Positions 1 through 11,926 of a DNA stretch of 64,000 bases are shown here, piece after piece. Both the position numbers and the translations under genes were made by a program. Each line of letters begins with the position of its first letter. Position 1 is the stretch's first letter. The notes beneath the pieces were generated by a model that saw only the letters and a list, made by a program, of their open reading frames with translations, searched no databases and was not told the DNA's origin. The DNA lies in assembly GCA_026182355.1 (NCBI GenBank), contig JAPFBL010000104.1, positions 434,001-498,000 on the forward strand, given 5' to 3'. Origin of the DNA: Hermatobates lingyangjiaoensis. Taxonomy: Eukaryota > Arthropoda > Insecta > Hemiptera > Hermatobatidae.

Positions 1-614
1 TTGAAATTTCTATTAGTAGGTATTCACATCGGTTTTATTTTTTTTCTGCGAACTCAACTGTGGTGCTCCAGTCCCCTGAGTCATTTCTCAAGTACAAGAG
101 CACCATAATGTAGTAATCAGTCCTAAACCAACACCCACATAGGTGCCGGTATTTATTTAAAAATATGTAACAAGTGTGAATATCCCATAATTATTAAAAA
201 AATAAAGGATATTTTTTATGTGTATATCCCATACAAATAAAGGAATGGAAAGTTTATTAGATGATCAAATTATAAATTGAAATGGGGAATGTGATTCTTG
301 CCTCACCTCTTTGTGGTGTGAAAGCAGTGCAGGAACGGATCTAGGAGTACGAGTATATCGGTTTGGAGTCATTTGATTCAGTACATTGTATACAGAACAT
401 ATTAACTACACCATAGTATATCCTATTTCACCTGCAACCTTCCTTTAAGTAATCTTCACTTTTATCCCTTTTTTTTTAAAAAAAGTAAACATCTGTTTTA
501 ATAGCCCAAAACATTATCAGTGCTGTTATGGATTTATGGAATCCATAACACCGAATTCAAATTTTTCCTGAATGAGCATATTGGCTTAAATTTCTTCATC
601 TGTTCATCAAACCT
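1..614. other. No gene seen; AT-rich sequence
   Basis: All frames are broken. I see only low-complexity A/T runs (for example near 470-485) and no recognisable coding, RNA or element signal. Confidence 0.5.
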
Positions 615-1015
615 ACAATTAGGATAAAAAGCTAAAAACATAATCTCCACATACACAAATTTCATGGTTTAAACAACGCGTCTCGAACACGTGTCTATTA
701 AACTTAGGTATATATGTGGATAAACAAACAAAAGTCTCCACACAAATGAAGTTTTATTCAACAACAACAACGCGTTTCCAACACTTTTTGTTCATCATCA
801 GGAAGGCACCACATCCTTGGTGTCTTCCTGATGATGAACACAAACTGTTCGAAACGCGTTGTTGTTGTTGAATAAAACTTCATTTGTGTGAAGACTTTTG
901 TTTGATTATCCATTTTACCTCAGAATGAGTAAATACCACACAATTACGGATTGCACAACTATTTATTTTATATATGTGGACTCTGCAGGCTATTTTATTA
1001 GCTTTTTACCCTAAA
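615..1015. mobile_element. Nested inverted repeat made of two Penelope-like element ends
   Basis: Arms 718-811 and 818-911 (94 bp) are inverted copies with a 6-base spacer. Outer, weaker arms lie at about 621-655 and 973-1012. The right arm carries CTGATGA (829-835), a stem GAACA/TGTTC, then GAAA and the palindrome ACGCGT. The left arm is a mutated copy of the same end on the minus strand. A further related fragment (AACGCGTCTCGAACACG) lies at about 674-692. This end type recurs near 24.4 and 27.4 kb. Assignment to Penelope-like elements rests on the shared ribozyme-like motif and on the window's other PLE copies, which carry ORF pieces. Confidence 0.65.
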
Positions 1016-4000
1016 ATGAGTAAATACCACATAACAGCTGATTGCACTACCTTGGAATTAGAAACCTAAATGTTTAGTAATAAGTTTTAAATTTAATGTA
1101 AAACTATGTTGGTGATCCAGTTACTGAAATAGTAAACTTTATCTGATATTCGTACACCTCTTTCTCGCAACCGGCATATCTTACAACCCATTACAATTTC
1201 GGAATTCCGAATGAAAGCAGGTATGCCTCCTGCATACCTGAACATCTTTACTTCAAATTATAATTTCATTATTTAATGAGTTATCATTAAATCTTCTTTT
1301 GTTACAGATCAATTTATATTTCGTTGTTCAATGGATTATGACATTGCTTTTATTCTTGTTACAAATCAATCAATAATTTAATAAGTTTATTAGGTGGTCA
1401 AAATTGCTATTATACTCGTAAATTTTATTATTGGTGTTATTATTTATTTATAAATTGGTATATCTTTTATAATTATTAATTGGTATAATAGATAAAATTT
1501 ACAAGAACGAGTTGCTTTGGATTTGATATCATTTTACATTTTGGATATTTTATATCAATACTTGTTTTAAGATTTGTAGTAATGTGTGATATTTCTAAAA
1601 TTCGTACATATATTTCAATATCGCACAGTAGTTCAATACAATTCAATTCTTCTAAATAACTGACTTAAACTTAATGTTATTTTATTTGTGTAAAGAGATT
1701 ATACAAAATAGGATTTTGTATGTATAATCGAATCTAATATGAAGGATCAACTACCGAAGATAGCATTCACAGTGGCTGAAAAAATATTATCGGTAGGTAG
1801 CGATTGATAGTATTGATAACCTGAAAGACTAATGCTAGTACACTCGATGAAAAGAGAGGCAGAAATGACTGAGTGGGAGGAGAATGAGGGCTGGAAACGT
1901 GGTGTATCAGTGGACCATCTAGCTTGTAACAGAACAAAGAGCAGTCCACAATAGACTCCATCTGACTCCCTCAATCGATAGCCACTTCAACTGATATGCT
2001 AATATACCCCTTCACACTTCGCATTATTCAAACAAATAAGTATTTTTTTTTTGTTTTCCGTATACAATTAGAATATTGTTTACATACAAGAAGTATATAC
2101 AAAAAAAAAAATTAATTTCAAAAAAATAATTACAGAAAACATGGATTTGTTATTAAAATACTTCATCCCAGTAGTTTTTTGTTTATTTATTAAAGAATAT
2201 TTAGTGAACGTCATTTCATTGATAAATATAACAATGTTAAAATGCTCATATAAAACAGGTGTACCATATTTTTTTTTTTAAAAAAAAAGAGTGAGTATAC
2301 ACACAACACTATTAGCTTAATTTTAAACTATACTTAATATTCCTACATATTTTAATAATTAATAAACACATGAATAGTAAACTCTTCAAACCGTTGAGTT
2401 CCATTTTCGAATCGTATCAATTATTTATTTTAAGCAGATAATACAATCTAACATCATGTAGTAAAAAATGTATGACCATATTAATATCAATAAGATTAAT
2501 GGTTATAACTATTATTTGAACATAAATTCGTAAATCCTTGTGAATTTTCTTCCCTACTCCATGGGTTTCAGGACTTGTCAAATAACGAGAGCCTACTGAA
2601 CATCTTTGGAAATGTCAGTGTGCGACTTCATCATCACTATTGTCAGTCAGTTTTTCTAATAAATAGAATATTACTTAAAATAATAAGTAGTCTTAATGTG
2701 GTTTTTTTATTTTTTTTTTCTGCTTCAAAGGACATAGTAGAGTAGAGTTTTTTACCTGGAAGTTGTTCCCCAGCTAGTTGGCAAATCAATTCAAGAATGA
2801 CTATTATACCAAATACACAACTAACAAACCAATATAACCTCTTAAAAAAGGTAATTGATAAAAAAATACAAGCAATAAAATGCAAGAAGTAGGTGGCAAC
2901 ACCAATCGGAAAAAAACACAGAGTAATATAAATAAACACATCTCTGGGCTCTAGATAATGGACACATTATAAAAAAAGGGCTAAGCAAAAAAAAATTTTT
3001 AAGCGGAAATTATTAAATTACTAGAAAAGCCGGGAAAGTATTGTTCAATTAACAGATGACAGTAAGAATTGTTTTGTGAGAGGGTTAGCGAAAAACAAAT
3101 TCAATTAGCTGAGAAAGCTATAGAATGGAGAAAAACCGACTGGTGAGTTTGCATTGAGTGGATATGCATTAGAGAGTAAATCTATTTAGAAGCAAAGCCA
3201 GTTCTTCATTGAGTGCATCGTATACACTGCACACGGGAGTGCTCTCCAGTGTTACACAACTACAGATTACTATCCCACATGTGTATTTTATATTCAATCT
3301 TGTCCTTTATTCTAAATTCAACTTTGTTAAGGTTAGATCCAAAGAGGATTTCTTGTATGTAAACAAATGTTCAAATTTTACAAACAAATAAAAAACTTTA
3401 CATACTAAATTGGAATTGGTTCAAACTTTTTTGACTACGGTTTACAGGAAGGGACTACAGTTCACAAAATTTATGTGCTCTTGGGCCCATTAAGAGCCAT
3501 CATACCAACTGTTGCCTTTCTGGGAACTATATCATTATGTGTGGACCATCTTACTGTACCGTATCATCTGTTGACCCATTGAATTCTATCATACATCTTT
3601 GGTATATAACCATCTTTGGTATGTAAAAACTTTATACTAATGAATAATAAAAAAAATTGATACTTTATAAAAAGAAACAAAATAAATAATTAAAATACTA
3701 GGTAATTAAAAACTCTCATTAACAAATATAATCCCATATTGTAATGGTAGTACTTGAAATGTTTTACAAATTTAAGCAGAAATGAATCAAATTTACCATA
3801 AAAAGTAATTCCGTAAGAGTGCAAAGAATTTTTTAACCTTACGATAGTCATTCACTTCTTGAACACGTTTAAGAGTGTATTGTGTGATTATTGTTAAGCA
3901 ACTAAATACACAGTTTATTATTGCAAAAAGTAATCACCTTCTAAAAAAGCCCGAACAGATTTCTAAAGCAAATCAATTGCATTGAAATATGTTTTCAGTA

Positions 4001-4420
4001 AAAGAATATTACATTAATCTATTATTGATTTAACTATAATTTGTAAGGAATATATTCATAAAACTTGTGGAATCTTTCATATTACGGGAAACATTATTAC
4101 GAACTGGGAGCTAATTCTTAATTGAGATATTTGAATTTCTGTAGATTGAAAAGGGGTGCCAGATCATGGACAGAGATGTGAGAAGAGATGAATGTAAAAA
4201 AGCCCAGTTTTTTGTTTTCTTAGAAATTCAGCCATTTCCAAGTCAGAGGGTCATTTAAAAGAAACAAGATTGTTTGCATGCTGAATAGCAATCCGAGAAC
4301 ATTACTTCAAGTGTCTGCCTCTGGTGATGAGATTGTGGAAACAATGAATCCTAGAACTTGAATCATCTTTAATCATGTGTTTCTTTGTAAACATCAATTT
4401 TTTTAAGGAGTAAATTTTTT
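1016..4420. other. Intron-like sequence without recognisable genes
   Basis: AT-rich with many stops in every frame. A small perfect hairpin (CAGGTATGC/GCATACCTG) lies at 1217-1239. Poly-A/T runs occur near 2040, 2100 and 2270. The short open frames here look random in composition and I do not support any as a gene. Confidence 0.5.
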
Positions 4421-4423
4421 AAG

Positions 4424-4750
4424 TTGAATGCTTTGTACAACGGGCTATTTTCTTTTAAGCTATTGGAGTGAACACTTGAACTATAGGCACAATTTAAGTT
4501 ATTAAGGCGAATACCTTACATTACAGACACCTTTGTTCTATGTTATTATCAATACCTTCTACCATGGTACATTCTTTTTAAGTTTTTGTGGGAGGAGTAC
4601 CTTGTACTACCGCCACATTTTGCATTAAGTTATTGTAGTGAATAAGTTGTAGTGTTGAACGCTTTTACTGTTACTGCGGTTTGTATCTTACACTACCGGA
4701 ACATTTTGTTTTAAGCTGTTGTAATGAAAACTTTCTACAATGAAAACACT
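4424..4750. repeat. Degenerate tandem repeat, roughly 50-65 bp period
   Basis: A phrase like ACCTTACACTACCGGCACA, followed by TTTTAAGTTATTGTAGTGAA, recurs about five times with many differences (near 4430, 4500, 4550, 4600 and 4685). The period is irregular and the units are strongly diverged, so this looks like an old minisatellite. Confidence 0.5.
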
Positions 4751-4969
4751 TGGGAACAACATAATTCTAATTTAGATACGAGTAATATCGGGGAGTAATT
4801 CGACAGGTTGTGTAGATTGCTCTATGAAAGGTGATGGTCTACTACTAGTCTTATTCCCTTCTTCACTCAATCACAACCACGTGACACAACAACTGAAGAA
4901 TGACTACATCGTTTAGAGTTATTTCCATTTATGGTACTTACTAGTTATTTAAATTAATCTGTAATAGCC

Positions 4970-5224
4970 CTACAATATTACATATTGTATAATAACTGTT
5001 CCATCACCATTGTAAATAATTTCCGTTATAACATTCAAGTAACTTTGACGATATATCGTTGCTTTATTTGCATGATACTTTGCTTTTATCTCAGTGAACA
5101 CATGAAGTAAATAATATATGTTTTCTTCTTTGCAGGAACTGGGAAACCCAGTAGCTGGCTGGGGTTCAATACTGATTGCATCTCTTAATTTGTTCAAATA
5201 GGAAGTAAAAGAATCTGAGTTCAT
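4970..5224 (-). CDS. Unrecognised 84-codon open frame, possible exon or retrocopy
   Basis: The frame begins at an ATG seven codons after an in-frame stop and ends at a stop. Its composition is more protein-like than that of other frames nearby, for example ISIEPQPATGFPSSCKEEN and LLHVFTEIKAKYHANKATIY. I recognise no domain, signal peptide or membrane segment. A possible acceptor (aactcag) near 5211 and a possible donor (GTAATA) near its end would also allow an internal exon of about 70 codons. It could equally be chance or a decayed element ORF. Confidence 0.2.
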   Translation of the reverse strand: MNSDSFTSYLNKLRDAISIEPQPATGFPSSCKEENIYYLLHVFTEIKAKYHANKATIYRQSYLNVITEIIYNGDGTVIIQYVIL

Positions 5225-6189
5225 CGTCCTTAAGACAAAACGTTAAGCACTTGGCCCCAATTGTGTCCGATATCAAGAACTCACTTAATATCCGTATTAT
5301 AAATAATATTGAGTGGGGCAAAATTTAGTACTCATAATGTAAATAATGATGAAATTTAACATAATGTAAAATGTTCATTAATAGTGAACAAACTATTCTT
5401 ATTAGGAGGGCCAATCTAAGTGACTTGCTTGTGTTCATTCATTCTTGGAACGGTTACTGTAAATTAACATAACCCAGCTTAACCTTTTCTTCTTCACATC
5501 ACGTTTCATGTTTACGAATTAAATAATAGTGATAAAAAAATATTGATTTCATATTGCTTTGAAACATTAAACTGTATAGCTATCTAAAAAAAAAAGAAAA
5601 CTAAAATGATACTTGAAAGTTTCTAAAGCTATATCCCTGGGTTATAACATTTTTAGAGGATAATTTTGACCATTTTAGATTAAAGCCTGTAATATTTAAT
5701 GTTTCACCTATGAGGTATGAAATAATCTGAGAGAAAAATATGTCTATTTCTACAAATATATCTCAAGTTACAAGAAGACTCTTATTGGAATTTGTTTGAA
5801 ATAAAATGAAGAGGGAACCAGAGGTAAGGGCCTTTTCCTCAAATAAATGGGGTCGGATTAATTTTCATAGATTCTAAGGCAATAACTCAAATTAGTCTCT
5901 CTTAACTATAGTGCTTCCTTTGAATAACTTGAATAGAAGCCTGCAAACTGTTACTCCTCAGCCTCCTCAGAGCTAAACATTTACTCGGTAATATTACAAA
6001 TAAATTAACACTGATATCATAAAAAATGAAGAGTAAAGTTAATTAAAAACATTTAGCGAAATATACGCCTGCGATCAAAGAGGAAGGCAAACAGAACACA
6101 AAGAGAATAACCCTACGTTTAAACTTCTTTTCTTTTCTGATGTTGATTATAATCTTTATTAGCAAACAGATACATGAGCAAATTATATA
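5225..6189. other. No gene seen; AT-rich sequence
   Basis: Broken in all frames, with no recognised repeat or RNA gene. Confidence 0.5.
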
Positions 6190-6460
6190 TATAATATATA
6201 CAAGTATATATATATATATATATATATAAAACTATATTGACACAGAGAACACTCAGAAATGAAACAGAAACTCACTACTATATTTCAATGTCCTCGTCAT
6301 CAGGAAGATTGAAACGAGTCGCTCCGCAGGCAGACAACGACTGGCCAGTCTTGAGGGAGCACAGAACAGTGCAGCCAACTTACGGAGGGAGAGAAAGGAG
6401 GCAAGGATAGATAAAGAAATAAAAGCAAAATAAATTATAACGAATGAAAACAAAACCTAT
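6190..6460 (-). mobile_element. Penelope-like element end, minus orientation, abutting (TA)n
   Basis: The minus strand at about 6281-6304 reads CTGATGA, a damaged stem, then GAAATA and GAGTTTCTG. The 3' side runs straight into the (TA)n tract at 6204-6228. The sequence matches the better-preserved copy at 41030-41150, which has the same CTGATGA...GAAATAT core followed by GTGAGTT. It forms an inverted pair with the copy at 6668-6800. Confidence 0.55.
6204..6228. repeat. (TA)n microsatellite at a PLE 3' end
   Basis: About twelve uninterrupted TA units lie directly next to the 3' side of the minus-strand PLE end. Confidence 0.9.
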
Positions 6461-6478
6461 TAGCTCAGGTGAAAACAC

Positions 6479-6481
<3 letters not shown>

Positions 6482-6520
<39 letters not shown>
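6482..6520. repeat. (TA)n microsatellite
   Basis: About nineteen uninterrupted TA units lie between two oppositely oriented PLE ends. Confidence 0.95.
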
Positions 6521-6523
<3 letters not shown>

Positions 6524-6582
6524 TGGAAAATTGACCGAATCCCGATTACATGAGACACCTATTCTATCCAACGGTTGATATA
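6524..6582 (+). pseudogene. Short coding-like fragment, possibly from a Penelope-like ORF N-terminus
   Basis: One frame reads GKLTESRLHETPILSNG and then stops. A related frame at 56750-56800 reads RKLTESQLRNTPILSN and follows KKGFKIKPK, a phrase resembling the N-terminal region of PLE reverse transcriptases. Conservation of both DNA and protein between the two sites supports a shared coding origin. The family call is an inference. Confidence 0.35.
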
Positions 6583-6610
6583 TTATTGAATTTGTTATAT
6601 ATATATACAT

Positions 6611-6613
<3 letters not shown>

Positions 6614-6667
<54 letters not shown>
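6614..6667. repeat. (GA)n microsatellite
   Basis: 54 bases of uninterrupted GA units sit immediately upstream of the plus-strand PLE end. Confidence 0.95.
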
Positions 6668-6672
<5 letters not shown>

Positions 6673-6800
6673 GTTTGCTTCTCAACGCAAGTACTTCATA
6701 CTTCTCCCGATGACGATGGATGTTGAAATATCCAAGTGAGTTCTGTAGTGATTTTCTGTGTTCTTTCCTATGTGTTAAGTTTTATATATATATTAATGGT
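6668..6800 (+). mobile_element. Penelope-like element end, plus orientation
   Basis: The sequence from CAGTTTGCTTCTCAACGC to GTGAGTTCTGTAGTGA closely matches the minus-strand copy at 41745-41840. It has the degraded core CCGATGA (6698-6704), a weak stem and GAAATAT, and ends in a short TA tract near 6784. It is inverted relative to the copy at 6190-6460. Confidence 0.6.
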
Positions 6801-8825
6801 AATATTGAAATTATAAATGAAATTCGAAAGAAAATTTGATTAATATCAACAAAGATGCGTTCACAGATTGAAACTGGTACCCATACTTTAAGAAGGAGAG
6901 GACACTAAAGAAGTCAACAAAACGAAATATTTGTTTATCATAATATGCTTTCCAATAAAATAACAAAAAAAATATAGTAAATTTACTTTATTAACAGGGT
7001 AAATTTGAATACAAAGTTACAAGAATTAAAGAAGGAGTACCATATATTCTGCAAAACATAAACAAATACACTGTTATTATTTATTCAGCAGGTTTCAAAT
7101 AGATAATTGAAGGACACCATTTACTTTATAATAAAGTAAATTTACTCTTTTTTTCCATTTTATTAGCAGAACATATTATGATAAAAGAAAATTCGTTTTG
7201 TTAACATCTTTAGTGTCCTCTCCTTCCTATGCGTTTGATGCATTTACTTTTCGTGGACATACATCAGGTCTCATATGTGGGATAACACAATTTAAGTTTA
7301 TTTCAATGACTCTGTGTGGAAATTTCGTTATTAAATATTTTAACATTATTTATTACGAATAAAATAATGTGTATTATTTAAGGACATTACTAAAATATGT
7401 TATATTCAATAGTTAATTTTTGAAAAGGAACATTATAGAGGTGCTTCAATAAAGTGTTGAGCACTGTTGTGGATATACGCAAGAAATATGCAACACCACA
7501 TTAATAGATTTTACAATAAAATCTTTTTGATCCACAGAAACCGCGGCACCATGTTATGGGCTGAGACATCAATATATTATCTCAAGGAGATACCAATTGT
7601 ATTTCATAGTATACCGCAGATACAACCAAAAACCACCCTGTTTCAATGAAAAAATTATCAAAACTTGCCGAGCTACAATCATACAGCAACACAAATATAT
7701 GATAATCACAAAACTGAAACCCACATACAAACAATTCCCGAGCCAAAGTGTATACCTTTTATGAAAACTTTGCATTCACGACAGAGAATTTCCTTCACGA
7801 GTATCTCACTACTTTGAATATTCTCTGTTCTGTCTTGATGACATTTCCCTCCTGCTGTTCGACATCTGCAACTTCTTATTTGGATGAATTTGTTACATCG
7901 ACTAGTAATTCCTCAGCAACACATGGGTTACCTACATCATCTAAAGTTAACCCAACAAACAACCTTAAATTACCTTACAAGCTTATACAAATTGAATTAT
8001 ACAAACATTGCTTTAATTCAGGATTATATTATACTTGACTAAGTAATAGTCTTTGCTCTGCAGAACTCTTCAGTTCAATGAACTCTACATTAGAAATATG
8101 TAAATGGGACCCTAATTCCACAAACAGTTTATTTACTCGTGATGTTTTACGTCTTTTTGTAGAATTAAGATGCTTGAAAAAAAAAGATGGCTAAAATATA
8201 AACCCAGAAGTAGAGGAGATTGCTGGAGTAAAGTCCTACTATTATTGAAGTTTCTAATTGAACTGAGATTTTATAACAAGACTGTAGAGCAGGGTTAAGC
8301 GAAATTAGTCTGAAACTTTTCTGTAAAGGATACAAGCAGATACTGGGATGTGAATATCAGCGAGTAAACGTGTTGAAAGTTGTCTTATATTTTAGAATTT
8401 CAGTAATTAATGAGGAAAACTTTTCCAATTGTAATGAAACTTTTTAATCTATTTGTTGACTGATAGAAAACTAGCAACAAAGTTTTATGAAATAACTATA
8501 ATCTTTAGTTTTTACTGCCTACTATCATGTGGTAGAAAATGAATTAATATAAAAAGAAGGCGTGAAACAAAGATAATCGAAATGTAATCCTAGTGGTTAA
8601 TACAAGGATCATAACATTGTAAAAACTTACTTAATTCAAAAGTCTTAATATTTAATAAAAATAATGAAGATCAACTATCAATGAAAATCAATGAAGCTCT
8701 TGTCCTCTCACTACATGTTAGTAGTGAGAAAGCACACGATTCTTTAACTATTGCCGGTTTACTATAAGCAGGCAGGTGTCCCTGAGTTGCCATTCATCGG
8801 TTTATTATTTTTCTATTTATTAGTT
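6801..8825. other. No gene seen; AT-rich sequence
   Basis: Short open frames (for example 7748-8038 on the plus strand, 96 codons) show no recognisable domain and are not supported as genes. No repeat structure was noticed. Confidence 0.5.
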
Positions 8826-8827
8826 CA

Positions 8828-9160
8828 CTAGCAAACGTACGCGTCTTTGACGGAATCAAAAATTCTATTATACTTGGTATTCCAAAATATCAATTATAGT
8901 ATTATACTAATACTACAATTAGAAGTTATAGAATAGTAGAAAATACCATTATTAGTACAGTGCTAAACAAATGCCTCTGTATACAAAGATTAGATTTTAA
9001 GTTAGACATACACAAATCTACAATCAATGTTTCAGCTTTATATGTCTTATGGTGGCAATATTTTGTGGACAAACCGACAGACAGAAATTATTCTAAGGGT
9101 ACATGTGGCTACTCTGAAGTATGAAACGTAAAGAAAACTTGAAATGAGTTAGTTCTAATT
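8828..9160 (-). mobile_element. Truncated Helentron/HINE copy
   Basis: On the minus strand this copy shares the 3' end of the larger element at 9560-10914: a GACGG/CCGTC-type hairpin (one arm mutated) near 8841-8854, then GTACGTTTGC. It also shares internal blocks such as GGACAAACCGACAGACAG and the ATGAAACGTAAAGAAAACTTG segment. Its 5' part is missing. Confidence 0.6.
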
Positions 9161-9186
9161 AACGTGCACCCAGTCAAAAGCTGGCA

Positions 9187-9545
9187 CGCAAGCCACTGGG
9201 CTACTCTGGTTCCATACCTTACTTTAGTACCAGTGTTTATATTACGCAAATATTAAATTAAAAAAAAATATTTTCGTTGTATTTATTTATAATACATTTG
9301 CACTACTGTCATAGCGAGCAAGTAACCTACTGGCTACCCTGGCTAGATCCCTTTACTTTATTACCATTTTTTATATTTTCCACATTTCAAATTCAAAAAA
9401 ATATTTGTTTGTTACATTTATTTATAATACATTTGCACTACTGTCATCGGCGATCACGCAAGCCACTGGGCTACTCTGGTCCCATACCTTACATTAATAC
9501 CAGTGTATTTATTAAGCAAATATTAAATTAAAAAAAAGTTTACAG
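9187..9545. repeat. Threefold tandem repeat containing SINE head fragments
   Basis: Three units of about 130-140 bp start near 9188, 9317 and 9457. Each begins with a minus-strand tRNA-like SINE head fragment (plus-strand text CAAGCCACTGGGCTACTCTGG) followed by an AT-rich stretch with AAATATTAAATTAAAAAAAA and, in the first two, ATTTATTTATAATACATTTG. It lies between two Helentron copies. Confidence 0.65.
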
Positions 9546-9571
9546 TTATATATAATACATAGCAAACGTAC

Positions 9572-9584
9572 CCGTCTTTGACGG
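9572..9584 (-). other. 3' terminal hairpin of the Helentron element
   Basis: The perfect 5-bp stem CCGTC/GACGG with a 3-base loop lies about 10 bases from the inferred 3' end, as expected for rolling-circle elements. Confidence 0.7.
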
Positions 9585-9682
9585 AATCAGAAGTTCCGTC
9601 ATTTTTGGTATTCCAAAATGTCATTAGAAATTATAGAACAGTAGAAAATACCATTATTACTACAGTGTTAAACAAATGCCTC

Positions 9683-10425
9683 TAAATACACTACATTAGC
9701 TGTCTGTCCTTCAGATGCATGGTAGAAGAAAGAGTTGAAACCTCTGACCCTTGAGCAAGTAAACTACATTCGACCATGTGAGAAAAACTTGGTTTCGCTA
9801 CCTTGTATTCCTGCGTTAGATGAAGTCTCCCTTTGCGACTTAGTTAACGTCATTGCGAAATAGACTCTGACCGGACTTTGCAATCATTTCAACGTAAACA
9901 GACAGTGGCTCGGAATCAATGGTATGTGTGGTATACAAACAGACTCCCCAATACCACATCCAGTCATTATGTCAGCCTCTATGGCATTATTATCTGTGTA
10001 GAGCACGAACTCAGAGTCGTGTCCCGTTGCACAGTTTTGGGGCACTCATGTTTCGTAACATGAAATTTGTTACTGCTACTAAATTGCAGCATGATTGGTT
10101 CTCCTACTTTCAGTTTTTACTCATGAGCAGGCAGTCCAGGAGAAATAAATTCAGAGTCAAGAAAGTCAATTAGATAATGAACTGCTTCTTCATCACTAAT
10201 CCAATCTCTTTACTGACTTGTAAGGTTTTTCCACGGTATGATATAGCGTAAGAACTTGTTCGTTGATTTTTCCTGCATGTCCGTATTAAGAGTTGAGAAT
10301 TGCTCGTTTACAAAACTATTTATTCGTAATAGATAGTACATCCTCAACTCTGGGAAACACTTTTTCAAAGATGTCAAATACGCAATATATTCATACACTC
10401 CAATGAAATTAAAATCAACTAACAA
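9683..10425 (-). pseudogene. Helitron/Helentron helicase, C-terminal part, decayed
   Basis: Read on the minus strand through several frameshifts and stops, pieces appear in the right order for a Helitron Pif1-like helicase: FLDSEFISPGLPAHE, then KLKVGEPIML, then KLCNGTRL, then GCGIGESVCIPHIPLIPS, then AMTLTKSQ, then FFSHGRM, and finally CSRVRGFNSFFYH followed by SEGQTANVVY. These match the late helicase region with the NKSQGQ-like and FSHGQLYVACSR-like motifs (family knowledge). The N-terminal Rep domain and the Walker A part are absent. An open stretch at 10210-10425 covers the piece upstream. Confidence 0.85.
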
Positions 10426-10914
10426 TACCTACTTGCTTCACCTGTGTATTTTCAAAACAAACTTGTCTGTGAAGTTAGGAAAATACGCTTAAAGCCCTAT
10501 AACTTCGTTTCTGTACTTAATTATGAATCTATTTAGAGCCCATATTTTAAGTTAGGCATACACAAATCCAGTGTCAACGTTTCAGCTCGCCATGTCTTAT
10601 GGTGGCTGAGTTTACTTGTGACAAACGTTTTTGCTTTAAACGTCTATAACTTCACTTCTACGTTGAATTTCCAATTAATTCAGAGCCTATATTTTAAGTT
10701 AGACCTACCCAAATCTACTGTAAAAGTTTCAGCTTTATACGTCTTATGGTAGCTGAGTTTACTTGTGACAAAGTTTTGCGGACAAACAGACAAACCGACA
10801 GAAATTTTTCTAAGGGTGGATTCGGTTTCTCCAATGTATGAAACGTAAAGAAAACTTGAATTGAGTCAGTTCTAAGCAATGTACAGACAAAATCATTATT
10901 TTATTTATATAGAT

Positions 10915-11750
10915 ATAATGCCTTGAAGAACAAAGCGTGATAGAAGCTATTTGACTTTTGTATGTTTAGTTAGAGAAAATTACATTATGAAAATGAAAAT
11001 TACTTTTCCATGTAATTCCAGGTGTACCAATCATACCTAACATTCATTTCATCCTTATGTTTTTTTTTAATACCAATATAACGACAGTGCTCTCCAAATA
11101 CTAGTCAAATATTAATTATGTCTTGTCATTAAACGATAAATGTATCAATAAATTGTAATTATAATGAAATAGTACGATGAATTTGATGCAAAGATAAATC
11201 AAAGAGGATGTAAAAAATTATCTATAAAGATTAAAAGCATAAAGAAGTCTACTAAAATATTTATGCAGCTATTAAATAATTTTTATAGTAATTAAATATT
11301 TATGAATACGCTAAAGTTGAAGTTAATGTGAAGGAAAAAATTCATTTTGCCAAGTTTATTTTAAAAGGGAGCATAAGATTTTCTTGATAAGTTTTAAAAG
11401 AGGTAAGTTTTGTCTACTGGAATCAATAAACCTCCTTATGGCAGACACAACTTGTTTAAATATATAATTAGGTTATAAAAATAACTTTCAACTTTATTTA
11501 TTTAGAGCTGTTAAAAAATAAATTGAAAATTTTTTACTTTACAGCTAAGTAAAGTAGAGTAACTTTGAAGTTATCAATGTTTTATTTATAACGGGTCCTT
11601 TTTTTTATATTTACGGATGATTACAGTGTTTTTATTTACATGTAAAATATGTTGTATTTACAATATAGAGCTATGTATGTCACTGCTTTTAACAAAAACT
11701 GACTATTTAAACCTACAGCATTTATTTAAAAAAATCAAATAACTGCTTAA
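10915..11750. other. No gene seen; AT-rich sequence
   Basis: No recognisable coding frame or element. Confidence 0.5.
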
Positions 11751-11751
11751 A

Positions 11752-11896
11752 GAGAGACTATATTTAATTATGCATTAAATTCTTTCTGATTTACTGCCAG
11801 TTACATACCACAATGTTTGCTTTTTGATATTCACATACCAATGAAGTTCTTATTGTATTTATTACCTCAAATAAATAATATTCTACTATTTTTGTT
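11752..11896 (+). repeat. Direct repeat, copy 1
   Basis: About 145 bp containing TTCTTTCTGATTTACTGCC and CATACCAATGAAGTTCT is repeated in the same direction at 12666-12812 with few differences. No coding content or terminal structure is seen. This could be a local duplication or solo ends of an unknown element. Confidence 0.7.
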
Positions 11897-11926
11897 TCTA
11901 ACATTAGCAGTAGCAGAAGCAGCTTT

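Larger units (their letters stand above)
9560..10914 (-). mobile_element. Helentron-type rolling-circle element with decayed helicase
   Basis: On the minus strand the element begins ATCTATATAAATAAAATAATG and has a duplicated internal block (two copies of the AAGTTAGGC/ACATACACAAATC type unit at about 10540-10640 and 10680-10800). It carries a decayed helicase 3' half and ends with a perfect CCGTC/GACGG hairpin (9572-9584 in plus coordinates) just before ACGTTTGCTA. A tatataaat-type start, a helicase and a 3' hairpin fit Helentrons and their non-autonomous HINE derivatives (established knowledge). Frames are broken, so it cannot move by itself. Confidence 0.75.

Noticed and set aside
6380..6685. 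Minus-strand frame with Ser-Leu repeats
   Set aside because: It is a translation of the (GA)n and (TA)n microsatellites.
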